From Polymyxa betae (lineage: Eukaryota > Endomyxa > Phytomyxea > Plasmodiophorida > Plasmodiophoridae), in NCBI GenBank assembly GCA_003693705.1, contig RBZT01000122.1, forward strand, positions 1,297-61,591: DNA of 60,295 bases, in the 5' to 3' direction. A model generated the notes under the pieces. That model made no database searches, was not told where the DNA came from, and saw only the letters and a program-made list of their open reading frames with translations. Each line of letters opens with the position of its first letter. Within the stretch, counting starts at the first letter, position 1. A program made the translations under genes and the position numbers. Below are positions 1-12,363 of this stretch, in pieces.

Positions 1-1170
1 ATGCTCAATGGGCATGACAGAAGGTAATCTAAATGTAATTTTTTTTTATGGCGGCAATAGCACAAAATGTCATTCGTAATTTTAGTGCTGGTGCGAGGCA
101 TGTAATCAATCAACATCTTGGAACAAGAGATCGGCCAGTCGGTCGCGGTAGGCAGAGCAAGAACAAATTCATTCAGTGGGGCATGTTACGGTGCGATTTC
201 CGCAACCCGACTATGCACTCGGGTGCTTCTGCAGAAGATCAAATAGCAATTTCGGCTTGGGAACAAACTATGATTACAGCCATTAAGCTTATTAATGATC
301 GCGAAATGGACATCAGTGTGTTCAAGAATCCTAAATCTTCCTGAAGAGAGAAACTCGCTGTGATGGGCAGATCCATGCTAATATTGTCTCGGTTGCAGCA
401 AGAAGACGATCCGTTAAACACTCTGGCTACATCACCCACCGGTCCTTCAACTGCCACTGATGTCGGCACAAATGCTAATGTTCATCAGCCGCCGTGTCGT
501 ACGATGTGGGTGCGCAGGAATCATCAAATACAGCTAACATTAATTATTTCGTACCCCATGATTATTTTCCGAAATTGCTGTCAGTTGGAGAACTTGAAAA
601 GCAACGCGTCAGAGTTTGGATGCGGTGGCCATTAATCATGGTTTGACATTTAATTTAAGAAAGCTGGAAAGACGAAACCATTCGGAAGATCTATGAAAAA
701 CATCAAAAATCCCAGTTTGCTCGACCCTAAACCCTAGGCTCCAAGGACACGCAGGAAGCGCCAACCCGATATGACGACCAATGGCCATGAACCTAAAGGT
801 GCTGTTCGCCAATAAACAGCATCTAGTTTGCTGCAGCGATGATTTGCCATTGGATCCCGGGTTAGAATCTCGACATAGTTAGCGTTGCCGTTGTCTTTTT
901 ATAAATCGAGGTTATAGCGATCTATACTTATTATCTTACGTGTGATCAGCATCTATGGATATTCATGAAAGATGAATTTGCTGCGAAATCTCGCTAAAAC
1001 CGAGTAACGCTGATGGTGCCTGAACTGTTGGGCTAGGAAATATTGTAATCAGAAAATGTCACTCGGCAAGAATGGAGAAAAACGATCACGTAAATTGCTT
1101 ATCGGTGTTAATTAGGAGCTTAAGCGTACGTTTGCTTGGATAAGGCATTGTTTAAATAGCAGATCTTTTC
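1..1170. other. Gene-poor left edge, no supported gene
   Basis: I find no recognisable gene here. Two open stretches on the plus strand (48-344, 98 codons, and 360-635, 91 codons) have no family motif and could be remnants or parts of spliced genes that I cannot assemble. A telomere-like motif (ACCCTAAACCCTAG) occurs at about 725-738. Confidence 0.4.
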
Positions 1171-1174
1171 ACAT

Positions 1175-2015
1175 GCCTGATCCCGATCTGTTCGATCTGA
1201 ACAGATCTGGGAACGTAGGGTTGGAGGAAAATGAATTTGACCCGAGTCGGACCGAGTCGGACCCGGGTCAGGTGAGTCGGAGTCGGGTTGGGGTCGAGTT
1301 GTTCGACCCGACCCGACTGAGTCGGGTATTTCATTGACTGGGTCAAACCCGGTTGGACCCGATCTTACTGATTTTGCTGAATTATCCGGTCTCTTCGGGA
1401 GTTCAAAGATAATCCATCCTAACTGATCTCGAAATGCTACTTTTGCTTTATTATCGATTGGGTTGGCATATCACGACCGTTTACACTGAGAAAAGATATA
1501 AAAAGACTGGTGGAGAACCTATGTCAATACTTTACGCAGTATATTGGTGATTTGACCGTAAGTCTCTGGACCGATGAACATCAATGATGTCCGATGAATT
1601 AGAATCCCTCCGACATCCGAGCTATCCTCCGACTTTGGCTCTATAAAAGGGCTTGTAATCTATCGAATACATTCATTCTATAATTCAGTTTGCAATCACT
1701 GCTACCTGTTCTAATCGGAAGACTCCACAAGTTCACTTATGACCTGCACAATGCGTTGAAAGTTTATTAGATTTTTTTCCAGTCAACCCGGGTCAAACCC
1801 AGGTTGGAAGCAGCGGGTCCAACCTGGGTTGTAACCCGACCCGACCCCTTACCATCCTACTGGGAAGATGTTGCCTCCCCAGTTCTTTCATTTATGGATC
1901 AGCCTGATCCTATTTCCATATCACAACAGAGCAGATTTGACCAGACCTGCATGAGTATGGTTCAGATCTGGTAATTCCATCTAGGCAGAAACCAGATCTG
2001 GTATGATCTGCTGGT
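1175..2015. mobile_element. Probable non-autonomous hAT-like element with inverted subterminal repeats
   Basis: The left part (about 1236-1362) is a cluster of GACCCGA/GAGTCGG motifs ending in GGGTCAAACCCGGTTGGACCC. The right part (about 1782-1852) contains the inverted counterpart, with the same GGGTCAAACCC and GGTTGGACCCG words read on the other strand. Outside these lie AGATCTG-rich palindromic clusters at about 1183-1211 and 1919-2010. Short subterminal repeats of this kind are typical of hAT-family DNA transposons. Inside, near 1552-1578, the plus strand reads LTVSLWTDEH, which loosely resembles the hAT transposase LT-D-WT motif, but the frame breaks immediately. No intact transposase and no confident target-site duplication were seen, so the exact ends are approximate. 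Confidence 0.45.
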
Positions 2016-4367
2016 CAAATACTGTCAACGCCATTTTTGTGAAAGATGTGTCACACCACCACAGACAGATCTTTCAAATCGTCACCACCTCGGGGCCCAT
2101 CTTGAGTCTCGGTGCTTTTACAAGTATCCAAATCAATATTATGAGCTTCTTGGTAGCGGATTCCAAGCACTTCTGTTTCTATTTAATTTTTATATGACTT
2201 CAATAAAAATAAAATGGTCAACAGATTTTAATCGGATAATAGAGATGATAGCTCTTAATCAGAAGAATAGGTTCTGGTAATATTGTCGGAAAACGACATT
2301 GATGTAGGGGTTGATGTAATTGCTCTCCGATAGTAAATTCGTAATCTCGTACAGGACATAAACATGTTGATAACAGAACGCGTTCTTGAACATTAGAGAT
2401 TCTTTTTTGTACCCAGACAATATAATTGTAATTTTCATATCGCTTAGGGATAATATTACGCCATCGACATTCTTAATATAGAAAGAGGAAACTTGATATT
2501 GGACAATGTTCAAGCATAATATGTTCATGAGCTTGCTGTAACGTTAAGAAAATGTTACAAAACCATGAACATGTATAGCCAGTATAGGCGACATGTCCAT
2601 TTGGTTGGTTGCGCACGGCAATCAAATAATCGGAGAAATATGTAACAGGTTGCACCCATTCATAATTTGTTTCAGGTGTTAGAGGAAATCGTAGAGTGAC
2701 ACTCTGATGATCATGCTCAATATGAGTAATGCCAATTGCAGATCATCAGATGGACCATGTTCAAGAAAACAGAGTTGGGGAGAAGAACAGTAGAAAAATT
2801 GCCTAGGTTTCCAATTGGCATCGTGCTTATCACCTATTGGATTTTAGTTTTTTTTGGAGAATGTACATCTTTAAATATTTCTTACCGAGTCTAGGAATGA
2901 ATCGATGAATATTCATATTCGTTTATGTACCAATCGCTTCTGCGTAGCTTGTTGCTCTGGACGAACTGGATGATGGCCAAGATCTAACATTTCAGCAATC
3001 TGTCGACCAAATGCTGGTGATAAGAGCAAATTAAGGCAGCCAAATGGGCAGTCTCCACCTGCTGTGGTTTCATCCTAACTTTAATATCAGAAACAGCAGC
3101 GCATTCATCACTTATAGCAGAGTTCATTTCGGTATCCATGGTGGTATCCATTAGACTTTCCAGTTTCACACCGAGTTTGTATGACTGGTTGTCTCATAGA
3201 GAGGCCGCTGTCACAATCAAACAGAGTTTGCACAGAACTCAGGGTAGCGGCACAGACTTGAAGGTAATTTACGGAACTAGACCTTTCCGTAAATTGCCTT
3301 CCGTTGAGTTTGGGCGATGACTGAGTGACCGGCAGGAAACTCAAACTCAAAACAGAAAAACGCGCCCCGAGTTGTCTCTATTGAGACTGGAATTCAATAC
3401 CCGTAACTTGTAGACGTATTTTAAAAATGATTGAGCCAAAATGTCAGTGCTGACATTTGATGTCCTGATTAATGTCAAATGTCGGTTTAAAGAAGACTAT
3501 TTGGATAGTGTATGGCAGCCACGAAGCTGTAGCGGCAGGGGTTTTACTTCCTTACTTCGCTCCAGCCTGGGCGTTGACTAACATGCATGCCTCATGATGC
3601 GATTGATGTCTGAGTTGTCAACGAAGAGCTCTTGAAAACAAGTTTGAATAATGAATTCATTGTGTCAGATAAATTATTATCTACAGCATAGCTATACATC
3701 TGCCAATGAGATGATATTCGTATTCCTTTGATAGCGAATCGCGCAGGCCCATGCACGAGCAATCAACAGAAGAAAGCGAAAAAGTATGAACGAAAACAAA
3801 ATTATCATTCTTCAAGAGCGACTGGTCTGTCGGAATGATCACAGATTAGTGATGAGTCTTTGATCTGTCTGGGAAAACGGGATATCTGATACCTGACCTC
3901 GCTTCAGGCGATTAAATATTATGAAGTTCCGGAAACGATTATCTCTAGGCTCTCGTCTTGCTATTCGTTTGACTGGGCCGTTACAACCTTCAAGTCCATC
4001 TTATTATCTTGATCCATCACAAGTTAAGAAGATGTTCGTCTTGCTTTTTCGCCCAGCTCAGCGAAGACTGCGTTCCCGTCAAGCAGATATGATGAGAATA
4101 AGTCACGGCACGATGATTCACAAAAAGCCGAGGAGACGAAGATCATTGAAGCGGAAAGCTTTACAACAGTTTGGATCTACTGGCACAATGATAGAGCGAA
4201 AAATTCGCCAAACAAAATGGAGAAGCATCCCTAAAAGATCACGCAAGCAAACTAAGCAACTGAAATGATGAAATTATTACTTGGTTATCTCAAAGCGGGG
4301 GCCTTAACCTTGTAACAATAATTGGACAATGAGCGCTTCATTTACAATGTCAAAATTAATAATGGTT
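2016..4367. other. Gene-poor interval with possible degraded or spliced coding pieces
   Basis: AT-rich sequence without a complete gene I can recognise. A minus-strand stretch at about 2480-2710 reads like real protein and includes a C2H2-finger-like spacing (Cys-x3-Cys then His-x-His and His, around YTCSWFC and AHEHIMLEH). It is followed at 2259-2460 by another open stretch in a shifted frame, which could be a second exon. On the plus strand 3921-4268 encodes 115 very basic residues (many Arg/Lys), start ATG at 3921, with no known domain. Confidence 0.3.
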
Positions 4368-6518
4368 TCATGCAATGATCGATGCTGAAGCAGGACGCAT
4401 GATGCAGTGTGCCCCTCTATGATAGCATCTCTCACCATCGATATCGAGTATGGAGTTTTCACTAATGGGTTCAATAAACAGCTCTGTGCAAGTTACATAT
4501 AACACGCCTCGACTGTAATATGTGATTAGAGAATATTAGAAGTAGGATAATGTAATTACCGCCTGATATGGTGTCCTTTATCGACATCGCATGCCAGCAT
4601 GGAAAGCATTGAGCATCTTGATTTGCCTTGAGAAAGACAAATATGGATCTTGCCATCATCGATCTTATATTTCCATTGAATTTGAAAACAGAGAAACTAA
4701 ACATATCGTTACCTTTGCAGATGGGGCGATTTGCGTGTCAGGAGAGATAAAGGGAATGTTCGCAGCAACAAAGAAATCAAGATGGCCACTGATACGTTGG
4801 AAATCTTCAGATTCTGAATTTCGATATCGAATTTCACAGAGATATTTCTTCTTAAGCAGCACTCGAATCACGGCCATTACTGTGAATCTAATCCAAAACG
4901 TTTAGTTGATTCAAACAATGCCCATGTGCTGGTCGAATAAACCTGAGTGAGCCAAGGCATCGCAGAGGTTCACTATCAAAATCAACATCTGACAGTAACT
5001 TCAAACATCAGTCAGTATGATGAATAACAGCAGAATACGATACTCACACCCCAAGCGACGGATACCATAGCAAATATTGAACCCGCATTAGGCTGAGCAA
5101 TTCCTGAATCAAAGCTTTAATTTTTTATGAATATGAAAAGAAAGAGAGGGACTACCTGTCGGTAATACTTCCATTAAATCTGCAGGCATGTAGCATCCTG
5201 TTAGGAACTTTCTCATGACCTCCAATGGGCCAGAAGCCGGCCCAGATTGGCTACATACAACTGCATTGCCAGATCCAGCGGGGACTGCGACGATTGGGAA
5301 TCGCTGAAAAACCCCTGATTGTTCATCTTCTTGCCTCTGGGATAATCCTTGAATCACCTCTGAAAGAAGCACGTCAATAACATATCAAGAGCTGAACGAA
5401 TCTGCAATCACCATGAAGAATCCCATCACCAGACACACAAATAATAGTGTCAAATCGCGAGGCATTGAACGTCAATGCAATGTCGGTAGCCTCACCCAAG
5501 TCTGTAGTCTCTAAAGTCTAAAGTCAATGAATACACGACGCATAAAAAGAAGACAAGTACAATTCATTTTGTAAAGAGTTTGGAAATTGAAATGCACTTT
5601 ACCATGCAGTTCATATCTGAATCCAGCCGTATCCAGAATGGGAGCTACAGTTGCTTCGAAAATTTTCATCGCATGCCCTTTGCCGCTGATAGGATTTACT
5701 AAAACGAGAGCACATCGAGCATGACTTGCTATGCGATATTGCAGTGGCACAGCAAATTTGGAAAAATCAGATAGCAACGGCTCGGCGTTCTTATCCAGTT
5801 GTTTAGCGAGAGTAAAGTCGCCGCACATAGCTGCTACATGGGAAGGCAGCAATCCATACTAATTAATAATTAGTTCGCACAAACCATGAGAGAAAATAGA
5901 AGACAGCGAAAATATCAAATAAAAGAAACACACCTACGCGATCCCGTAAGTGAGCAGAGCAGCAGCTGGCCACAAGGTTTACACACTTGCCAGAGCCAGC
6001 GGCATAATGCAGCAATGTTCCATCAGCAGCATCCCGCCAGGTAGCAATTCTATTTCTGAAGTGTTTCAAAACCGATTCGTTGTTGTCATGGACATAACGC
6101 CCGAGATTATAAACATCCAAAAATTGTTCGGTAGACTCAGGAGCGGATTTCAAAGCAGCATTCAGATATCTTGCAATATCGATAGCTCTCTGAGCCGATT
6201 TCACACCAGATTTGGATAACCGCGGCAAAGTCTAAACGATATCGACTCAAAGAAGAATACTTCTTCGTCAGTAAGTGGGTTTACAGGTAATTCCGAACGA
6301 ATTTCTTTATCCAGTTCCAAGAAGTCGCTGGGGTCGTTATAGATCATAATCCACTGAGTCTGCGAGACGCTAATACTCACAGCCTACATCGCACATGAAC
6401 TGGCAGGCCTGAATTCTGTCATCAATAGCACCTGAACCCACTGCGTCTTGGCCGACTGCACCTGCCAGCGATGGCCGGCGTCCAATCGAACATCAAGCTG
6501 CGATGCAGGCGACAACAT
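4368..6518 (-). CDS. Ankyrin-repeat sphingosine kinase-like lipid kinase
   Basis: The conserved kinase half is clear. LVLVNPISGKG is the nucleotide-binding entry of the diacylglycerol/sphingosine kinase catalytic domain. It is followed by FDTIICVSGDGILH (the GDG motif, about 5400-5450) and IVAVPAGSGNA (the PAGSGN motif, about 5260-5300). The C-terminal half continues through small exons (SVAWG near 5060, the FFVAAN region near 4690-4740, DDGKIHICL near 4640) and ends FIEP...ILDIDGE at 4368-4470, as sphingosine kinases do. Upstream of the catalytic domain are two ankyrin-type units, DGTLLHYAA and DRYGLLPSHVAA. I choose the ATG at 6518 (MLSPASQ), which opens the first exon. About ten exons are separated by introns of roughly 45-75 nt. 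Members phosphorylate sphingosine or related lipids at ATP cost, usually in cytosol or at membranes. Exon limits near 6350-6430 are uncertain. Confidence 0.85.
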
Positions 6519-6794
6519 GACGCCTCACCGCTGCTAGACTTATGGGTTATGACAAGATGAGACGAGAGGAGCGCGGCCATCCTTTTAGACGATGGGGCCG
6601 CTCTCAACGACGTCATCAGGGGCGCTCACGTCATCACATCTTAATAATGACACAAGCTTAGGGTTTGCTCAGTCAGAATGGCATTCGGATGACTGCTGCT
6701 GGAGGATAAGAACGTTCTTATCAGAGTGGGAGCTGGATGGGGCCATGGGCTCTGCCTGAAGAGGAAGATGGGCGCACCCCATTCTTGTTTCAGC

Positions 6795-9182
6795 TTAATC
6801 GAGGTCGTCATCGTCGTCGTCGTCATCGTCAGGATGGCCTGCCGCTTTGTAGCTAGCGCCGTCCTTCTTGGATGTAGGTTTCGAGCTTTTCGGGTCGTTC
6901 ACGACCTGGGTGCCGCCTCGCTTAGCCTATATAATTATCAGTGACAAGTATGAATGTTGAGGGACACCTTACCATTGTACGCCGCTTAATCATGGGGCGA
7001 ACATTCTTTGTTTTCATGAAGCTCAGCAGCTGGCGAGGGATTTCGGATAAGACTTCAGCTGATAACCGGTTAATATCGGAATCACGGTACATATTCATTG
7101 GAACGAATTGGACAATATCACGCTTTGATGAAGTTAGCATTGCATGGCATAATGTTACTACATACAATGGCAGCAAGCTTCTTGGACCCCAGCTCCCCAG
7201 AATCTGCATCTAGAACCGTCATATCGTCGAAATTTGTTTCCCCAATTCCGATAATGATAATGGAGATGGGTTTCGTCGACAGTTTTACGACCCGGTGAAT
7301 TGTGGTCTATCAGTCGTTTAACCAGGCATCTACACAGAATCGAGAGTTTACCTTCATATCGTTGACGACGCCATCGGTTAGTATTAATAAGACCGAGTAA
7401 TGCTGAGTGCCCTGTGTAAATGGCAGCGAAGCGATTTCGTCAGCGGCAGCCAGAATCTCAGCAAGCAGAGTTGGACCACTTAAATCGATCTTGGAAAAAC
7501 ACTTCCGGTATGCTTCGAGCATTCCGCTCACTCCTGTTTGCAGTTACTATCAAAAATCAGAGAAAGTGTTCCGAATGCGAAAACCTTTGACTTCATCGGA
7601 TTCACCGTTGAAGGTTAACGAAAAGCGATGCGAGATCTTTCCTGTTTCAACCAACTTTGCTCCGAATCCCCATATCGAAATCATCTGATCTGAATCATAG
7701 GGCACCATAATCGAACCTGCAGTCATCTGTCAGGTCGCCACAGCTTTGTGCAGTATCAAACCTATCGCATCGATCGCTTTTTCATATTTGTTCATTGTTT
7801 TTCTGGTCGGGTCGATGTAATGATTCGATTTAGGGTCGTTTGGTTCGCTGCTGGTCGTTAAAGCAACTATACTGATGCCGATGAGTTCTTACCCATTCGA
7901 AGCTGTAAAATCGATGGCAACCATGAGCTTCAGGTTCAGACCGCCTTGGATGAAATCCAAAAATGAAGCTTCTTCTTGAACCTCGACTCGGTTGAACAGC
8001 AGCACCCCTGAATTCTTATATCGCTTCCCACGAGCCGCTGCGATCTCAGGGTGTATCAATGGCAGCATCATGCCGCGCAGGTTCAGTTTTGTCTTGCTCT
8101 GCGTCAGAGCCTTCCGAGCCTGTTCATGGGCCTCGACCATCTTCAAAATCTGTGACATTTCTTACTACTAGCAGAAGATATTCTTGATAACGGTTACCTG
8201 TTTGAAGTTGGTTCGTCCTTGCCCTATTAATACTGGGGCACCTATGGATGCCTTGTGCCAGACTTTGAACATCAGCTCAGTTTTATTATCGCTATTGCAA
8301 AGATTCTGCCGTCGAATGGAGAACGTTTTAAACCTGTTGCAATCAATATGCAGAATTTCGAACAAAATAAAGACACCCGACCTCGGATTCAAGGTGTGAT
8401 AGGCGGTATCGCTGGTATAAACCTTTTGATAGGCTATCAAACCATCATCGCCAGCTTCTCGCTTCTTTAAGATTTCGAAATATGGACTCGACGTTCTCCA
8501 GCAGCAAAAAGATCCTTTGGCATCCATATCATAGCCTGTTATCTTCGATCATAAGACCGAAAAGCTCAGAAAAGTAAGATTCAGATACCGTCATCTTGGC
8601 GATTTCATTCACTCCACTAACTTCTTCACATCGGGCGACGACTTGGGCAAACTGGACACCGGTGAAGTTCTTGATTTCCTGGTCGAGGCGATTACGAAGG
8701 TTGGTGACCTTATAGGAGCCTTTCGCACCGACAATGTCCCCAACAGTGAATTCCCCTAAACGGCGGCGATGAATGGGTCTGATCTTGAGCAGATCTATTT
8801 AGCGTGCCTACCAGCACCGATAAAATGTTTACTATCAGTCGTGTATTGCTGCCGATCGTCACCAGCCTGGAACACACGAGCGATCAATTTCTGGTTCTCT
8901 TCGAAAAAGTATTCAACCGTGAATGCTGTAAGGTGATATTCATTGACAAATTTTTAACGATTGCTTTGGGAATCTCATACTCGTTTCGAAATCAGGGTTT
9001 TGCGAGTTTCGAGCGACTTCAGTCGTGCCCAGCACAACTTCGCTAGAACTGCGAACGTCTTTCAGGAATAAGAATATCTTAGAATCAGTCCGGCTGAATA
9101 CGTCGAGCTTGGGAAGATTACGACAGCCGAGAAAGATCTCGACCTTCGATGAAAGATGCTCATCGACCATATTCGACGGCAT
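6795..9182 (-). CDS. Copine (two C2 domains plus von Willebrand A-like domain)
   Basis: Copines are calcium-dependent phospholipid-binding proteins. The ATG at 9182 begins a first C2 domain (VEIFLGCRNLPKLDVFSRTD, then GTTEVARNSQNPDFE). A second C2 domain lies around 8170-8760. The copine A domain starts with FLDFIQGGLNLKLMVAIDFTASNG (about 7890-7970) and continues with YRKCFSKIDLSGPTLLAEI and YSVLLILTDGVVNDM (about 7320-7500). The end of the A domain, RDIVQFVPMNMYRDSD and LSEIPRQLLSFM, is at 6960-7110. The last exon encodes a basic then strongly acidic tail (a run of nine Asp) ending at 6795. Introns are about 45-60 nt. This is a typical full-length copine of about 550 residues. Copines occur in animals, plants, amoebae and several protists. 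Confidence 0.9.
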
Positions 9183-9324
9183 GGTGGCTGTAACAGCCCG
9201 AGGGTCGATTACGACGACCGTTCTAAAACAAGATATAGGGAGATTTCTGTACTACCCGATCGACTCGCTGTTTGCATAGACAATTGTTGGGAATCATAAA
9301 ATAACATAGGTTTATGGAGTCAAC

Positions 9325-10828
9325 TTAAAACTTGGTCTTCTGGCCGGAAAAAGAACCGAAACCAGCGCCGCGTCCTCGAGGAGCGCCACCACGTCCTCGG
9401 GAACCACCACGTCCACGTCCACCTCGGGCACCGCCACGTCCACCACGAGGGGGGCCACCGAAGCCGCCGCTGTTGCCGTTGCTTTCACCACGAGGAGCGG
9501 CGAAGTCAACCCTGACTTCACGGCCATTGATAGGCGTTCCGGATTTCTGGACAGCGGCGTCGACGGCTTCGGTCGAGGTAAATTCCAAGTAGCCGAATCC
9601 ACGAGGCTGGCCGGTCTCTCTGGAAAACATTATCAGTGCATGCCGTAGCAGATTAGAACGATCATTACCGGTCAGTGCAGAGACGAACGGAGACGATCTC
9701 ACCGCAGTCTTCGAAGACTTTCGAGATCGAGTACTCGTCGGCGTCGAAAGGCAGGTTGCCCAAGAAGACGGTCGTGCAGCCCTCAGGCTTTTCACCCTTC
9801 TTGCGCTGGTCCTTCTTGTCACCCTGCTTCTTGTTGGAGGCAGAGACCTTGACCCATCGGCCCTTGATTTCGGCGCCATCCTTGGCGCAAGCTTTCTCGA
9901 CGGCGTCGGCCTCTTCGAAGTCGATGAAGGCGATTCCTCGGCTCTTGCCGGTGTCCTCGTAGACAGGCAGGCGAACGTTGACGATGGTACCGCACTCGCC
10001 GAAGACTTCACGAATGTCCTCCTCGGTAGCGGCGTAGGCAAGGCCTCCGACGAAGACCGACTTGGATTCGGCGTCTTCGTTCAGCTTGGTCATCTTGGCA
10101 GGCGTGCTGTCGTTGGCGTCATCGTTAGAGCGCTTCTTGGAGGCGGGCTTCTCTTCAGCGGCTTCCATCTCCTCGTCTTCGTCGTCGGAAGAGGATTCGC
10201 TGGAGTCATCCTTCTCGTCATCACTGTCAGAGGAAGAGTCGTCATCGCTGGATTCGGCCTTGGCCTCAGGTTTTGCTTCGTCATCGGATGAAGAGTCGTC
10301 AGAAGAGTCATCAGATTCGTCTTTCTTGGCCGGGGCGGCGGCGACTTCAGCTTCATCGGAAGAGTCGTCTGACGACGATTCCTCCTTCTGGGCGGCGACT
10401 GGTTCAGGCTTGGCAGGCTCTTCTTCATCGGATTCGGATTCGGAGGAGCTGCTGTCGTCCGACGACGATTCGACGGGCTTAGCCTTCTGAGCCTTGACGT
10501 TCTTCTTGGTAGCCTTGGCCTTAGGCTGTTCTTCATCAGAAGAGGAATCATCTGAAGAGGATTCGACAGGCGCGGCCTTCTTCTCCTTCTTGGTCACCTT
10601 CTGCTGTTTCTTTTTGGGCGCGACCTCTTCCTCATCGGAAGACGACGAGTCGTCTTCGACAACGGGTTCAGGCTTCTTGGCGGCCTTCTTGGTCTTCTTG
10701 GGCTCGCCTTTGGAGGCCTTCTGAATCTGCTTCTTGGCGACGGCCTTCACTGGGGCATTGGAACCCTTGGCCTTCTTGACGGACGATTTCTTGTCCTTCT
10801 TGATGGAAGCGATTTTTGTTGAACCCAT
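9325..10828 (-). CDS. Nucleolin-like nucleolar RNA-binding protein
   Basis: The ATG at 10828 (MGSTKIASIKK) starts a Lys-rich head. It is followed by about 180 residues of alternating acidic Ser/Asp/Glu blocks and basic Lys/Pro/Ala spacers, as in nucleolin, Nsr1 and Nopp140. Two RRM domains follow: SVFVGGLAYAATEEDIREVF with GIAFIDFEEADAVEKA, and TTVFLGNLPFDADEYSISKVF with GFGYLEFTSTEAVDAA. The C-terminus is an RGG box (GGRGGARGGRGRGG) ending KTKF. One 49-nt intron (9620-9668) splits the second RRM at LCTDR/ETG and keeps the frame. The order (acidic region, two RRMs, RGG tail) matches yeast Nsr1 and plant nucleolins, which act in pre-rRNA processing. The Ser-Asp blocks are likely casein kinase 2 sites. 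Confidence 0.93.
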
Positions 10829-11383
10829 TGTGGCTTTTGGAGTCGAATCCGATTTGAACCCAGGACGCCATGGCGGCTGTGTCCTTCGACAATTCGAAAG
10901 CCCGCCACGCAGTCCGTGGCGGACCAAAATTTAATGTAATCCACCGGATTAATCGTCTGAGAGTCCGAGTTCGGTGACTTTGGCTCGGCCTCTGCCTGCC
11001 GAATTAGCTGTGCTGGTGCATCAACGCGTCCGTCGAATGGAGAAGGCGATCGCCGATTGCGCACCAAACTGCTTTCGTTTGTACTGGCTTTCTGGCCATC
11101 AACTCATCTAACTTCAACTGTGCCTACAACCTTATAATACTGAGGACAAGGGGGAAGATATTCCATGAAGTTTAATGAGATTATGCATGGTTGGAATTTT
11201 TGCATGCATTTTCCTTATTAGTAATAAAAGTGCGACTTAACGAAAGCATAAGAGAGGAGAACCTGCGTTACTTTGTAGAAAATCAACTTTGCCACTTTAC
11301 TTGACTTAGCAATTAAAAAGTTGCGTCAAGTTTTCAGGATTCACGTTTGTGAGGCGACATTTATCAAAATCGCCTTGTCGGAT
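10829..11383. promoter_or_regulatory. Shared divergent promoter region between nucleolin-like gene and TVP23
   Basis: The two genes start at 10828 (minus) and 11384 (plus), so this 555-bp gap must hold both promoters. I see no coding sequence. No sharp TATA box or repeated operator is evident. Confidence 0.4.
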
Positions 11384-12164
11384 ATGGATTCGGACGGTTT
11401 CATCGACTCGTCTCAGCCGGCGGATCCAGCCGCCAATGTCTCCATCGATTTGAACGCTTCGAATCCGGCTGCCGACGCTCTTGCCTCATTGAATGCTGTC
11501 CCACCACACCCAAGTACGTTTAGCTCTTGTTGCATTCGTTCTGAATATAGGACAGCTCGTCTTAGTTTTCGTTCCATATTTGTTCTAATAGTGTTTTCAG
11601 AGGCACAAATATGCAATGTGGCTTTCAAAGCAACCGCTTTGTTTTTGTATCTTTTCGGATCCCTCTTTGGGTTCTCGTTCGTCTTCAATTTTGTTCTCAT
11701 AATCTTATGCTTGGCGTTCGATTTTTGGACGGTCAAAAACGTAACTGGGCGTCTCCTTGTGGTAAAAACCAGCTTTCATCTACTCTATGTTTTCTTATGT
11801 CATCGCTTTAGGGGCTTCGCTGGTGGCATGAAGTGCAGGCACGTTTACAAAGTCTTCTCTAATTTTATTTAATATGTTTTTCTCGCAGGAAGACGGCTCG
11901 GACAACTGGATTTTTGAATCCAAGGCTGCATCAAGAAGTATTAACGCCCAGGATGCTCGCGTTTTCTGGTGGGCGCTCTATCTCTCGCCTGTTATCTGGG
12001 GTGTTTTCTTCTTTGTCAATATTCTATCGCCTACGGCATACCCATTTATGCCCGCTGTTGTTATGGGTGCCACTCTCTCCACCGCGAATTTGGTTGGATA
12101 CTGGCGGTGTGATCGCGATGCCAAAAAGAAATTACAGTCATTCTTAGTGAATCGACTTGTATAA
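11384..12164 (+). CDS. TVP23: TVP23/FAM18 family Golgi membrane protein
   Basis: The ATG at 11384 starts an acidic, Ala/Asn-rich head. After an 87-nt intron (11514-11600) comes the TVP23 core: KATALFLYLFGSLFGFSFVF, then the family signature [28 protein letters not shown], and transmembrane helices ALYLSPVIWGVFFFVNIL and FMPAVVMGATLSTANLVGYW, ending GYWRCDRDAKKK. TVP23 proteins are four-helix Golgi/trans-Golgi proteins implicated in vesicle traffic in yeast. Two further introns follow: one after GRLLV (donor GTAAAA, about 11760), and one after HEVQ whose donor appears to be GC (GCACGT at about 11839) with acceptor CAG before GAAGACGGC. The reading frame only works with this GC-AG intron. Confidence 0.9.
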
Positions 12165-12363
12165 TCGGAAGGATAAACGCTATCGCTTATTTAATATTAG
12201 TTCATGCAGCCTGAACATTTGTAAAACTCATATCTTGAAACTTCGTATTCTTCTCGCCTCGGCCTACCAGATATTTTCTGTCAGTCGGTAACATTTGGGA
12301 ATTGCATATTGCTCTCAGGCTCAATGAATTCGATGCTCGGAATCAGAGAATGTGATAGTTGGT

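Noticed and set aside
10062-10490. Long plus-strand Ser/Glu-rich frame
   Set aside because: It is the antisense shadow of the repetitive Ser-Asp coding region of the nucleolin-like gene.
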